Assembly (NCBI GenBank): GCA_964563505.1
Contig: CAZLXW010000012.1
Coordinates: forward strand, 1-64,000
From: UBA1351 sp964563505
Lineage (GTDB): Bacteria; Bacillota; Clostridia; Lachnospirales; Vallitaleaceae
DNA length: 64,000 nt
Reading direction: 5' to 3'
The notes under the pieces are model-generated. The model had not been told where the DNA came from and did not search any database. It was given only the letters and a program-made list of their open reading frames with translations. A program made the translations under genes and the position numbers. Below, in pieces: positions 9,225-17,266 of this stretch. Position 1 is the first letter of the stretch. The number at the start of each line of letters is the position of its first letter.

Positions 9225-11900
9225 ATGGGAAGAGTAATTGAAATACCACATACAAAATCTATTGAAGAGATTATAGAAACTTCAAATGCAGATGTTGAAC
9301 AAGGTCTTAAGTCGCAAGAAGTTAAAAAAAGAACTGAAAAATACGGGGCTAATATTCTTGAAACAGCTGAAAAGGTCTCGCTTTTGAAAATTTTGTTTTA
9401 TAACATTAATAATATCATTGTATATTTGCTCCTGATAGCATCTTTTGTTGCTTTTTTAATGGGAGATCCGGTTGAAGGAGTTGCCATAATTATAGCTATT
9501 CTCATTGCAGTCCTTTCAGGATTTATATCGGAATATAAAGCGCAAAAATCGGTAGAGTCACTTCAAAAAATGACCAAAACTATTGCAAAGGTTAAACGTG
9601 AAGGAGAGATTAAAGAAATACCATCTAGCGAGATTGTCGTCGGTGATCTTTTATTTATTGAAGAAGGCGATTCAATAACTGCAGATGCCAGACTTGTTAA
9701 AGTTAAAAATTTTGCGGCGATTGAGTCTTCTCTTACGGGAGAATCTGAAGCAGTCGACAAAGACAGTGAATTCACGTCGGAAGAAGATACACCATTAGGT
9801 GATCGGAAAAATATGGTCTATTCAGGAACGGCGGCAACCCGTGGAAATACCTATGCAATTGTAACATCGACAGGGATGGACACGGAGATTGGTAAGATTA
9901 GCGGAATGCTTAAAAATGAAGACAAAGAACAAACCCCACTTGAAAAGCAACTTGACAAACTTGGAAAAACCTTAATCCTCTTTGCAGGAATCGTCGCGTT
10001 TTTGGTGACAATTGTTGGTATTATTTCAGGTGATGATCTTTATTTTATTATAAAAATTGGTATAATTTTAGCGATAGCAGCTGTTCCCGAGGCGCTTCCT
10101 GCCGTATCAACCATTACACTTGCCAGAGGGATGAAAACGATGGCGTCTCACAATGCACTTGTTAAAAGTCTTCCTGCTGTTGAAACATTAGGCTCTACAA
10201 CGGTTATTTGTACGGATAAAACCGGTACATTAACAGAAAATCAGATGACAGTAAAAAAGATACAGCTAGTAGACGGGAAGACATACGATGTAGAAGGAAA
10301 AGGATATGAACCGGAAGGAAAAATATTAGAAGATGAGAGCCAAGTTGATCTTTCTAAATCCCCTGACCTTAGGGCATTAATTGAAGCTGCGGTATTGTCA
10401 AGTAATGCAACACTGACCAAAGAAGACAATCAATATAAAATAGTGGGCGATCCGACAGAAGGTGGTATAGTTGTTCTTGGTAAAAAGATTTCTATAGACA
10501 GGACTAGCTTGGAAGAAGAAAAATATAAACGTATCGGTGAGATTCCTTTTAATTCAACAGATAAATTTATGGCAACGGCTTATGAAATTGACGGTCAAGA
10601 AAAAAGACTATATATTAAAGGAGCACCAGACACACTTATAGAGACGATGTCCGATCGCGACGTATCTTCAGAGACTATGCTTGAAATGAATGATATGCTT
10701 GCAGATGAAGGCATGCGTGTCTTAGCTATTGGTGAGATAAGGAATTATAAAGGAGATGGCTCGGAAGAGTCCATGAGAGAATCCATCGAAAAGGGGATTC
10801 ATCTTCTTGGATTTACGGGCATCTTTGATCCACCAAGAGAAGATGTCAAACAAGTGATAAAAGAAACCCAAGATGCCGGCATCAGAGTGATCATGATTAC
10901 AGGCGATCACCCAAAAACAGCATCCAATATTGCAAAACAAATCGGAATGGAAAATCATGATGAAGTTATTACCGGAAAAGAAATGGATAAAATGTCCGAT
11001 GAAACGTTAGCAGAAAAAATACGACATACGTCTATATTTGCAAGAGTTTCCCCCGAAAATAAACTGCAGATTGTTCGTGCATTGAATATTGATAAAGAAG
11101 TCACTGCCATGACAGGTGATGGTGTGAATGACGCTCCGGCTTTAAATGGAGCAGATATTGGTATTGCCATGGGGATAAGGGGGACTGAAGTTGCCAAAGA
11201 TGCGTCGGATATGATTCTAACAGATGATCGGTTTTCGACAATTGTTGATGCAATAAAAGAAGGACGAACCATTTTTGATAATATTGAAAAGTTTGTCTAC
11301 TTTTTATTCTCGTGCAATGTTGTTGAAATTTCAGTTGTATTTGCTGCAATTATTTTACGTCTTCCCATGCCAATCATAGCACTTCAAATTCTTTGGTTGA
11401 ACTTAGTGGTTAATGTCTTGCCGGCAATGTCGCTTGCATGGGAACCGGCTGAAGCAGATATTATGAAGCGTAATCCAAGAAATCCTGAACAGGCCATTGT
11501 TACAAAAAGCTTTATATTTAAAGTGCTTAGAAATGGTGGACTCATTGGACTGGGTTCGCTCATTGTCTTTATGGTTGGTCTTGAGTTTGGCTATTCAGAA
11601 GAGGTTGCTAGGACCATGGCTTTTTCAACAATGGCCTTTGGACAGATTTTACATATTTTTAATGTACGCGAAAAAGATTCCTTTGGATTAGACAAAACAG
11701 TATTTAAGAATCCAAACTTAATTGGAGCACTGGTGATTTCCGTTTGTTTACAGATGATCGCTGTGTATTTACCTTTTTTAAACAGAGTTATGGAAACGAC
11801 ACCATTAGATTTGAGTAAATGGATCATTGTTATCATTGGTTCGGTTTTACCGACATTATTTATTCAACTTTCTAGATTGTTTATACAAAGAAGGAGGTAA
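9225..11900 (+). CDS. P2-type cation-transporting ATPase with altered M6 site
   Basis: An 891-residue ATP-driven cation pump of the membrane. Order: N-terminal cation-ATPase domain, M1-M2 (about 51-100), actuator with T171-G-E-S174, M3-M4 with V-P-E289-A-L-P, phosphorylation site D331-K-T-G-T-L-T, nucleotide domain, hinge T630-G-D-G-V-N-D636, and M5-M10. Ion-site residues by alignment to SERCA: E289 (E309), N698 (N768), E701 (E771) and N726 (N796) are kept, but T799 is V729 and D800 is N730. The run after M6 (PAMSLAWEPAEADIMKR) resembles Na,K-ATPase as much as SERCA. The ion is therefore uncertain: Ca2+ by family, possibly something else. AGGAGG at 9215-9220 sets the start. The next gene begins 7 nt downstream, so the two are probably co-transcribed. 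Confidence 0.9.
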   Translation: MGRVIEIPHTKSIEEIIETSNADVEQGLKSQEVKKRTEKYGANILETAEKVSLLKILFYNINNIIVYLLLIASFVAFLMGDPVEGVAIIIAILIAVLSGFISEYKAQKSVESLQKMTKTIAKVKREGEIKEIPSSEIVVGDLLFIEEGDSITADARLVKVKNFAAIESSLTGESEAVDKDSEFTSEEDTPLGDRKNMVYSGTAATRGNTYAIVTSTGMDTEIGKISGMLKNEDKEQTPLEKQLDKLGKTLILFAGIVAFLVTIVGIISGDDLYFIIKIGIILAIAAVPEALPAVSTITLARGMKTMASHNALVKSLPAVETLGSTTVICTDKTGTLTENQMTVKKIQLVDGKTYDVEGKGYEPEGKILEDESQVDLSKSPDLRALIEAAVLSSNATLTKEDNQYKIVGDPTEGGIVVLGKKISIDRTSLEEEKYKRIGEIPFNSTDKFMATAYEIDGQEKRLYIKGAPDTLIETMSDRDVSSETMLEMNDMLADEGMRVLAIGEIRNYKGDGSEESMRESIEKGIHLLGFTGIFDPPREDVKQVIKETQDAGIRVIMITGDHPKTASNIAKQIGMENHDEVITGKEMDKMSDETLAEKIRHTSIFARVSPENKLQIVRALNIDKEVTAMTGDGVNDAPALNGADIGIAMGIRGTEVAKDASDMILTDDRFSTIVDAIKEGRTIFDNIEKFVYFLFSCNVVEISVVFAAIILRLPMPIIALQILWLNLVVNVLPAMSLAWEPAEADIMKRNPRNPEQAIVTKSFIFKVLRNGGLIGLGSLIVFMVGLEFGYSEEVARTMAFSTMAFGQILHIFNVREKDSFGLDKTVFKNPNLIGALVISVCLQMIAVYLPFLNRVMETTPLDLSKWIIVIIGSVLPTLFIQLSRLFIQRRR

Positions 11901-11907
11901 CTGTAAT

Positions 11908-12369
11908 ATGAAACAGATAGTACCATCACTGTGGTTTGGTGACAACAATTGTGAAGAAGCAATAAATTATTATGTGAATGTCTTTCCGAATTCTGAGATC
12001 TTAAGTATGGATAAATATCCAGATGAAAGTATCGATGAACATTTTAAAGGCATGTCCGGGAAAATAATCAATGCAGAATTTACTTTAAACGGACAAAAAT
12101 ATATTGCATTAGATGGCGGCCCCTATTTTCATTTTAATGAGGCCATATCCATGACAATCGAATGTGAAAATCAAGAAGAAATCGACTATTATTGGAATGA
12201 ATTATCCTATGTTAAAGAATCAGAACAATGCGGTTGGGCAAAAGATAAATTTGGCATGTCATGGCAGATTGTACCTTATAATATGTCAGAGTTGATGAAG
12301 ACTGAAGCACAAATACAAGCCATGATGAAAATGAAAAAAATAATAATCGAAGAACTAGAGAATGCATAA
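11908..12369 (+). CDS. PhnB-like VOC superfamily protein
   Basis: A 153-residue protein of the PhnB / 3-demethylubiquinone methyltransferase-like group of the vicinal-oxygen-chelate fold. It begins with KQIVPSLWFGDNNCEEAINYYVNVFP, here shortened to the hallmark stretch PSLWF...EAINYY, and has the usual FGMSWQIVP end. These proteins are often lactoylglutathione-lyase relatives without a proven reaction. A longer frame is open from 11827, but AAGGAGGT at 11891-11898, overlapping the ATPase stop, makes ATG 11908 the start and couples it to the pump gene. A terminator follows immediately. Confidence 0.82.
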   Translation: MKQIVPSLWFGDNNCEEAINYYVNVFPNSEILSMDKYPDESIDEHFKGMSGKIINAEFTLNGQKYIALDGGPYFHFNEAISMTIECENQEEIDYYWNELSYVKESEQCGWAKDKFGMSWQIVPYNMSELMKTEAQIQAMMKMKKIIIEELENA

Positions 12370-12397
12370 AAAAGTGGCCTTAATTGGCCACTTTTTT
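12369..12397 (+). terminator. Rho-independent terminator
   Basis: Stem AAAAAGTGGCC (12369-12379) with GGCCACTTTTT, loop TTAATT and a T run. It ends the ATPase-VOC unit and is near-symmetrical, so it could work both ways. Confidence 0.88.
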
Positions 12398-12405
12398 AAA
12401 AATAT

Positions 12406-12431
12406 TGTAAGATTACTTTAACTCATGCGTC
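12406..12431 (+). promoter_or_regulatory. Possible ECF-sigma autoregulated promoter
   Basis: TGTAAG (12406-12411), 16 bp, then CGTC (12428-12431), resembling ECF-type promoters of Bacillus sigX/sigV/sigW (TGaAAC-N16/17-CGtc). It sits directly before the sigma gene, as expected for autoregulation, but leaves a leader of only about 15 nt and the -35 has one mismatch. Confidence 0.38.
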
Positions 12432-12452
12432 TTATAACTAGGAGGTGAAAAA

Positions 12453-12935
12453 GTGACAGAGCTAGAGACAATATATAATGACTATTTTAAGGATGTGTAT
12501 TTATTCTTATATAGTTTGTCAAAGGATAAGTTCGTAGCGGAGGATTTAACTTCAGAAACATTCTTAAAAGCAATGAATTCTATTCATCAATTTAAAGGAA
12601 ATTGTGACATAAAAGTGTGGTTATTTCAAATTGCAAAAAATTCGTATTTTTCATATTTGCGAAATAACAAAAAAATAGTTGCCTTAGATTCAGTCCCGGA
12701 GACCCAGGATTCCATGGATATTGAAAGGATAGTTCATTCACATGAGGAATCTAAGAAAGTCCATAAAATACTTCATAAATTATCCGAACCATATAAAGAA
12801 GTATTTAGCTTACGTATTTTTGGAGAACTTAGTTTTAAGGAGATTGGTCATTTGTTTGGCAAAACGAATAATTGGGCTTGTGTTACTTTTCACCGAGCCA
12901 AAGATAAGATTAAAATAGAAATGAGGAATGGATAA
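12453..12935 (+). CDS. ECF-family RNA polymerase sigma factor
   Basis: A 160-residue sigma-70-family factor with only regions 2 and 4, typical of the ECF group. Region 2 includes the AEDLTSETFLKAM stretch (about 29-41) and region 4 the SFKEIGHLFGKTNNWACVTFHRAKDKI helix-turn-helix near the C-terminus. The start is GTG, chosen because AGGAGGTGA (12441-12449) is placed ideally. Its stop overlaps the ATG of the anti-sigma gene by one base, so the two are translationally coupled. Target genes are unknown. Confidence 0.9.
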   Translation: MTELETIYNDYFKDVYLFLYSLSKDKFVAEDLTSETFLKAMNSIHQFKGNCDIKVWLFQIAKNSYFSYLRNNKKIVALDSVPETQDSMDIERIVHSHEESKKVHKILHKLSEPYKEVFSLRIFGELSFKEIGHLFGKTNNWACVTFHRAKDKIKIEMRNG

Positions 12936-13831
12936 TGAAGATTACATGTGATGTCGTAAAAGACATAATACCTTTATATGTAGAGAATATGTGTAGTGAA
13001 GATTCGCGTAATATTGTTGAAGAACATATAAGCAAATGTGAAGATTGCAAGAATTATCTTGATGAAATGAAAAAAATGAATACTATATCTGCAGATATAA
13101 ATATAAATCCTTTGTTAAAAATAAGGTCAACTTTGCGTAAAAAAAAGATTCATGCAATTATACTGACAACGATGGTTTCCTTAATGTTTTTTGTTATAAT
13201 GGTTGTGTTTTTGACGGAACCTGAATATATTCCATACAGTGAAGAGGCAATAACAATTAATGAACAAGGTGATGCATCTGTTTTAGCTTTATTTGGAGAA
13301 GGGGTATCAGGATATGACATAAATAGTCACCAGACGGATGATAACAAAGGGTATGTGTATCATATAACAACATGGAATACACTATTGAATAGAATGACAG
13401 ATGAATTACAGGCCAATAATACAGTTTTGAATCCAAATGGTGAAAATATTATTGCTATATATTATTATGAACCAGATGGAAGTGAGGATGAGTTGATTTA
13501 TGGAAGCGATATGCATTTAAATGGAGGTGTAGTCACTTTACCAAGATTATTTTTAGCATATTATGCACAGATTGCGGTGGTATTTGGAATTATCTGCGGA
13601 ATGATTATGCTTTTATTTCGCCGTCAAAAGAAAGTGTTTAAGGTGGCAATGCGATTATTTTTTATACCTGTATCCTACATTATAGGTTACTTTATTATTA
13701 AAGGATCTTCATCAGCAACATATACTCCTATAAGAGATTTATCCGCAATTCTATTACTGACGATTCCCTTGTATACTACTTTTATAACGATAATACGCTT
13801 AATTATTAATTCGAGGAAGGTTCAATCTTAA
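12935..13831 (+). CDS. Membrane anti-sigma factor with zinc-finger (ZAS) domain
   Basis: A 298-residue partner of the preceding ECF sigma. The N-terminal 45 residues carry the HISKCEDC (Hx3Cx2C) zinc-binding anti-sigma motif and should bind the sigma in the cytoplasm. A membrane helix at about 70-92 leads to an external domain of about 110 residues, followed by three further hydrophobic segments (about 207-225, 235-255, 265-290). The external domain is the likely signal sensor; I cannot name its ligand. No protease site or partner protease gene is visible nearby. Confidence 0.85.
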   Translation: MKITCDVVKDIIPLYVENMCSEDSRNIVEEHISKCEDCKNYLDEMKKMNTISADININPLLKIRSTLRKKKIHAIILTTMVSLMFFVIMVVFLTEPEYIPYSEEAITINEQGDASVLALFGEGVSGYDINSHQTDDNKGYVYHITTWNTLLNRMTDELQANNTVLNPNGENIIAIYYYEPDGSEDELIYGSDMHLNGGVVTLPRLFLAYYAQIAVVFGIICGMIMLLFRRQKKVFKVAMRLFFIPVSYIIGYFIIKGSSSATYTPIRDLSAILLLTIPLYTTFITIIRLIINSRKVQS

Positions 13832-13846
13832 TAAATTCTTAAGATT
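13826..13846 (+). promoter_or_regulatory. Putative response-regulator operator (phased TCTTAA repeats)
   Basis: TCTTAA at 13826-13831 and again at 13837-13842, exactly 11 bp apart, the spacing used by OmpR-family dimers. The second copy is part of TTCTTAAGATT, whose reverse complement AATCTTAAGAA recurs before the carboxypeptidase gene. Binding by the neighbouring VanR-like regulator is inferred. Confidence 0.45.
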
Positions 13847-13867
13847 AATATATCAAAATCTGCACAC

Positions 13868-13904
13868 TATGGTCTATATTATTGGTATAATAATGTAGAC
13901 CATA
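13868..13904 (+). promoter_or_regulatory. Inverted repeat around the -10 of the two-component operon
   Basis: Perfect 9-bp arms TATGGTCTA (13868-13876) and TAGACCATA (13896-13904), with a second inner pair TATTAT/ATAATA. TATAAT at 13886-13891 lies in the middle and no good -35 is present, as expected of an activator-dependent promoter. It could also fold in RNA just upstream of the AGGAG site. Confidence 0.5.
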
Positions 13905-13925
13905 AAATATTTTAGGAGTAAACAT

Positions 13926-14624
13926 ATGGATATCAATATTTTAATTGTAGATGATGAAAAGCCTATAGCAGACTTGATTGAAGTCTATCTTAATAATGAA
14001 AACTATACTGTTTTTAAGTTTTATAATGGACAAGATGCGCTAAAGAGTATTGAAAACAAAAAAATTGATTTAGCGATTTTAGATGTTATGCTTCCTGACA
14101 TTGACGGGTTTTCAATTTGTCGAATCATTCGGGAAAAACATAACTTCCCGGTAATCATTCTTACGGCTAAAGATGAAGAAACGGACAAGATAATGGGGCT
14201 TACGTTAGGAGCAGATGATTATATAACAAAGCCATTTCGCCCGCTTGAAATGGTTGCACGAGTAAAAGCGCAGTTACGTAGGTTTACAAAATATAATTCG
14301 CTTCAATTAAGGCAAGAAGAAAACATCATTGCGTTTTCAGGGCTAGTGATTAATAAAGATACTCGCGAATGTACCCTTAATGAAAAACTTTTTTTTCTTA
14401 CACCGACTGAATTTTCAATACTTTGGGTGTTGGCAGTTAACCGAGGACGCGTTGTTAGTTCAGAGGAATTATATAGTGAGGTATGGGGAGATAAATATTT
14501 TACTAATAGTAATAATACCGTTATGGTACATATTAGGCATATCAGAGAAAAAATGCAAGAAAGCTCCGAACGACCAAAATACATAAAAACTGTGTGGGGA
14601 GTAGGTTATAAAATTGATAGATAA
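13926..14624 (+). CDS. VanR/DacR-like response regulator (OmpR family)
   Basis: A 232-residue regulator with a receiver domain (phospho-acceptor D53, conserved K102 in TKPF) and a C-terminal winged helix that binds DNA. Sequence style (ILIVDDEKPIADLIEVYL, ADDYITKPFRP) is that of VanR-type regulators. It overlaps the sensor kinase by 11 nt, and the pair is followed by a D,D-carboxypeptidase gene, as in the dacRS-dacJ arrangement described in clostridia. It probably controls its own operon and the carboxypeptidase through the TCTTAA repeats. No vanHAX genes are present, so acquired vancomycin resistance is not indicated. Confidence 0.9.
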   Translation: MDINILIVDDEKPIADLIEVYLNNENYTVFKFYNGQDALKSIENKKIDLAILDVMLPDIDGFSICRIIREKHNFPVIILTAKDEETDKIMGLTLGADDYITKPFRPLEMVARVKAQLRRFTKYNSLQLRQEENIIAFSGLVINKDTRECTLNEKLFFLTPTEFSILWVLAVNRGRVVSSEELYSEVWGDKYFTNSNNTVMVHIRHIREKMQESSERPKYIKTVWGVGYKIDR

Positions 14625-15732
14625 TAAGTTTATTAAGTTTATTCTAAGTTTTTTAATAATATGTTTATTGTGCATTGGAATAATATGGTTGTTCGACTAT
14701 AAGTTTAATGGAGTTATAAAAGAGTGGTTTTACAACCTGTTTTATCTAGATATAAATTATTCAGAAGATGCAAAAATTGGAGTAATATATAAAAGTTGGA
14801 GTGAAATAAAACTATTTTTTATTTATGCGTTTGTTGCAACTGTTTTAATTATTATAGTATTTATGAGTATTGCGCTATTATATGCGGGATATAAAACAAA
14901 AAAAGAAATCACGTTTATTAAGGAAATAGTTCAGGCCTATATGAAGTCTGATACCGAAGAGTTAACATTGCCTAAAAAGTACTCTGAGATTGAAAATCAA
15001 CTTATAAAAATCAAATCCATATCGCAAAAACATCAACAACTCATGCAAATGGAGGCACAGCAAAAGAACGATTTAATTACATACCTTGCACATGATTTAA
15101 AAACACCGCTTGCTTCAGTAATCGGATATTTGTGTCTTTTAGATGAAGCACAGGATATGCCAATGAAGCAAAAAGTAAAGTACACAGAGATTGCCTTGGT
15201 TAAGGCATATAGGCTAGAAGAATTGATTAATGAGTTTTTTGAAATCACTCGATTTAACCTACAATCGATGGTGTTAAACAAAAGTAAAATCAAACTTGCA
15301 TTTATGCTAGAACAGCTAGCAGATGAATTCTATCCCATGCTTGTACCTCAAAATAAGCAGGTTGCTATTCAAGCGTCTGATAATTTAAGCTTAATAGGTG
15401 ACGCTGACAAACTTGCGCGAGTATTCAATAATATTTTGAAGAATGCGATTGCATATAGTTATTATAATAGTGTTATCGATATTGTAGCGGTTCAACAAGC
15501 TGACATGGTGAATATTACATTTACAAATCATGGTGATCCGATTCCGTCTCAAAAGCTGAGTACGATTTTTGAGAAATTTTATCGACTTGATTCAGCGCGT
15601 TCTACTGATACCGGTGGAGCAGGGCTTGGTTTGGCCATTGCCAAAGAAATTGTAACAGCACATAATGGCACAATTTCTGTGGATAGTAGTTTGGAAAAAA
15701 CGATATTTACAGTAGAGATACCTTTAGTTTAA
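14614..15732 (+). CDS. VanS/DacS-like sensor histidine kinase
   Basis: A 372-residue membrane kinase: two membrane helices (about 5-25 and 65-90) around a short external loop of about 40 residues, a HAMP-like linker, a dimerisation helix with H160 in the AHDLKTPL H-box, an N-box (NNILKNAI) and a G-box (GGAGLGLAIAKEIV). The start is TTG 14614, overlapping the response regulator; no better ATG is available before the first helix. The external loop is too small for a folded sensor domain, as in VanS proteins that sense in or at the membrane. Confidence 0.88.
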   Translation: MIDNKFIKFILSFLIICLLCIGIIWLFDYKFNGVIKEWFYNLFYLDINYSEDAKIGVIYKSWSEIKLFFIYAFVATVLIIIVFMSIALLYAGYKTKKEITFIKEIVQAYMKSDTEELTLPKKYSEIENQLIKIKSISQKHQQLMQMEAQQKNDLITYLAHDLKTPLASVIGYLCLLDEAQDMPMKQKVKYTEIALVKAYRLEELINEFFEITRFNLQSMVLNKSKIKLAFMLEQLADEFYPMLVPQNKQVAIQASDNLSLIGDADKLARVFNNILKNAIAYSYYNSVIDIVAVQQADMVNITFTNHGDPIPSQKLSTIFEKFYRLDSARSTDTGGAGLGLAIAKEIVTAHNGTISVDSSLEKTIFTVEIPLV

Positions 15733-15756
15733 GAAAATCTTAAGAAGTTTATAAGA
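15729..15756 (+). promoter_or_regulatory. Putative response-regulator operator before the carboxypeptidase gene
   Basis: TTAAGA at 15729, TTAAGA at 15740 and ATAAGA at 15751, three copies with an exact 11-bp period. The middle copy sits in AATCTTAAGAA, the reverse complement of the element before the response-regulator gene. This supports a shared regulator for both promoters. Confidence 0.45.
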
Positions 15757-15826
15757 CGGAGTTCCAATATATATTCTTTTTCTGTGGTTAAATATTATTA
15801 TCACGGAATAAGGAGATAAGTATATT

Positions 15827-16762
15827 ATGGAACGAAAATTTAAAAAAATAAAGTCAGGAATCAACAAAATAATTCTTTTATTGATTTTTATAATTAGTTT
15901 CGGATTGATGTATGATATAATTTTGGCACCGATTTCGGTATCATCAGAGCAGGAGATATTTCCCTCAGAAGAGAAGATAATATCTTCGGAAAATTTAAGA
16001 AGTTCAAATGCAATCTTGATTCGTCTAAATGATGACACAACACTTATGAGAAAAAATAGCGAGGAAAAAACATATCCTGCTTCTTTAACAAAAATGATGA
16101 CTGCAATTATTGCAATAGAACGCTTACCGAATCTAAATCAAGAAATAGAACTTACTCACGAAACCTTTACAGATTTGTATAATGCAAATGCCTCTTTAGC
16201 AGGGTTTGTGACCGGTGAAAAAATAGAAGCAATTGATTTGCTATATGCAGTATTGCTCCCAAGTGGTGCGGAAGCATGTATAGGGATTGCAGATTATGTT
16301 GCAGGGTCTGAAGAAGAATTTGTAAAATTAATGAATGAGAAAGCATTGAATTTAGGGATGAGTAATACAAATTTTTCGAATTCCACCGGGCTTCAACATG
16401 AAAACCATTATACAACGGTAGAAGACATGGGAAAGTTACTCAGCTATTCTATGAAAAATGAAATTTTTCATAGAATATTCACGTCATCACGTCATAGCAC
16501 TCGACCTACAAATAAACATCCGGATGGCATAACTTTTCATAGCACAATGTTTGAAAAACTTAGGGCTATTGACATGGGAAATAGTAATATAATTGGTGGA
16601 AAAACCGGATATACCCAAGAGGCCGGACTTTGCCTTGCTAGTGTAGCTCAAAAAGATGGGATGGAGTATATTCTCATTACAACCGGTGCAAATGGCGATC
16701 AATATTCGGAACAATATAATATTCTCGATGCGTTGACAATATATAGCGAGATAGGGAAGTAA
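15827..16762 (+). CDS. D-alanyl-D-alanine carboxypeptidase (peptidase S11)
   Basis: A 311-residue serine penicillin-binding protein that should trim the terminal D-Ala of peptidoglycan pentapeptides outside the membrane. An N-terminal membrane helix (about 13-35) anchors it. Motifs: S86-L-T-K89 (nucleophile and base) and K259-T-G261. The second motif, usually SxN, reads S146-G-A-E149. The C-terminal beta domain of PBP5-type enzymes is absent, so only the catalytic domain remains. It lies 94 bp after the sensor kinase, with its own operator-like repeats, and is probably the output of that system. Some S11 members do carry SGA, so activity is likely but not certain. Confidence 0.86.
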   Translation: MERKFKKIKSGINKIILLLIFIISFGLMYDIILAPISVSSEQEIFPSEEKIISSENLRSSNAILIRLNDDTTLMRKNSEEKTYPASLTKMMTAIIAIERLPNLNQEIELTHETFTDLYNANASLAGFVTGEKIEAIDLLYAVLLPSGAEACIGIADYVAGSEEEFVKLMNEKALNLGMSNTNFSNSTGLQHENHYTTVEDMGKLLSYSMKNEIFHRIFTSSRHSTRPTNKHPDGITFHSTMFEKLRAIDMGNSNIIGGKTGYTQEAGLCLASVAQKDGMEYILITTGANGDQYSEQYNILDALTIYSEIGK

Positions 16763-16775
16763 TTATTGGATCTTC

Positions 16776-16821
16776 TTGACAAAGGTATTAAAAAGTCTTA
16801 AAATTTAGTTAGATAAACTAA
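16776..16821 (+). promoter_or_regulatory. MarR-gene promoter with palindromic operator
   Basis: TTGACA (16776-16781), 17 bp, then TAAAAT (16799-16804). Immediately downstream is the dyad TTAGTT-N5-AACTAA (16805-16821), typical of MarR-family autoregulatory operators. Confidence 0.72.
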
Positions 16822-16843
16822 CCAATAAGGATTGGAGAATGTA

Positions 16844-17266
16844 ATGGAACAAGATCTTATACAGAGCATGGACACCATAGGTATGTTTTGTCGGTTAAGA
16901 GTAAATATGAAACCCAATATACCCATACGTCCAAGTGAAATGGGAGTCCTCATTTTCGCCCAAAAACAAAATACAGAAGTTAGTCCTCGAATGATTAGCC
17001 AATTTTTAAGAATAAGCAAACCATCGGTGACCTCTTTGGTGAATTCGTTGGTCAATCAAGGATATTTATCCAAGAAGCCATCGAAAGTTGATCAAAGAAG
17101 TTACGTATTAACGATGACGAAGTCCGGTAATCAACTTGTAGAATCAACCTTTGAGGAATATTATAAATCGATTGCACTACTTAAAGAAAATATGGGGGAG
17201 CACGAATTTAGAACTTTTATAGAGCTCATGCAAAAGGCAAATTCTATACTAGAGGAGAATGTGTAA
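16844..17266 (+). CDS. MarR-family transcriptional regulator
   Basis: A 140-residue winged-helix regulator: helical ends for dimerisation, a helix-turn-helix (MISQFLRISKPSVTSLVNSL, about 49-68) and a wing (SKKPSKVDQRSYVLTMT). A TTG start at 16832 is open, but GGAG at 16834-16837 is correctly placed for ATG 16844. The stop abuts the ATG of the next gene. It probably represses this operon until a small ligand binds. Confidence 0.88.
   Translation: MEQDLIQSMDTIGMFCRLRVNMKPNIPIRPSEMGVLIFAQKQNTEVSPRMISQFLRISKPSVTSLVNSLVNQGYLSKKPSKVDQRSYVLTMTKSGNQLVESTFEEYYKSIALLKENMGEHEFRTFIELMQKANSILEENV

Noticed and set aside
11827..11907. N-terminal extension of the VOC gene
   Set aside because: It lies within the ATPase coding region, and the ribosome site at 11891-11898 serves ATG 11908.
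13926..16762. Acquired vancomycin-resistance cluster
   Set aside because: Only VanRS-like regulators and an S11 carboxypeptidase are present. There is no D-Ala-D-Lac/D-Ser ligase, VanH or VanX.
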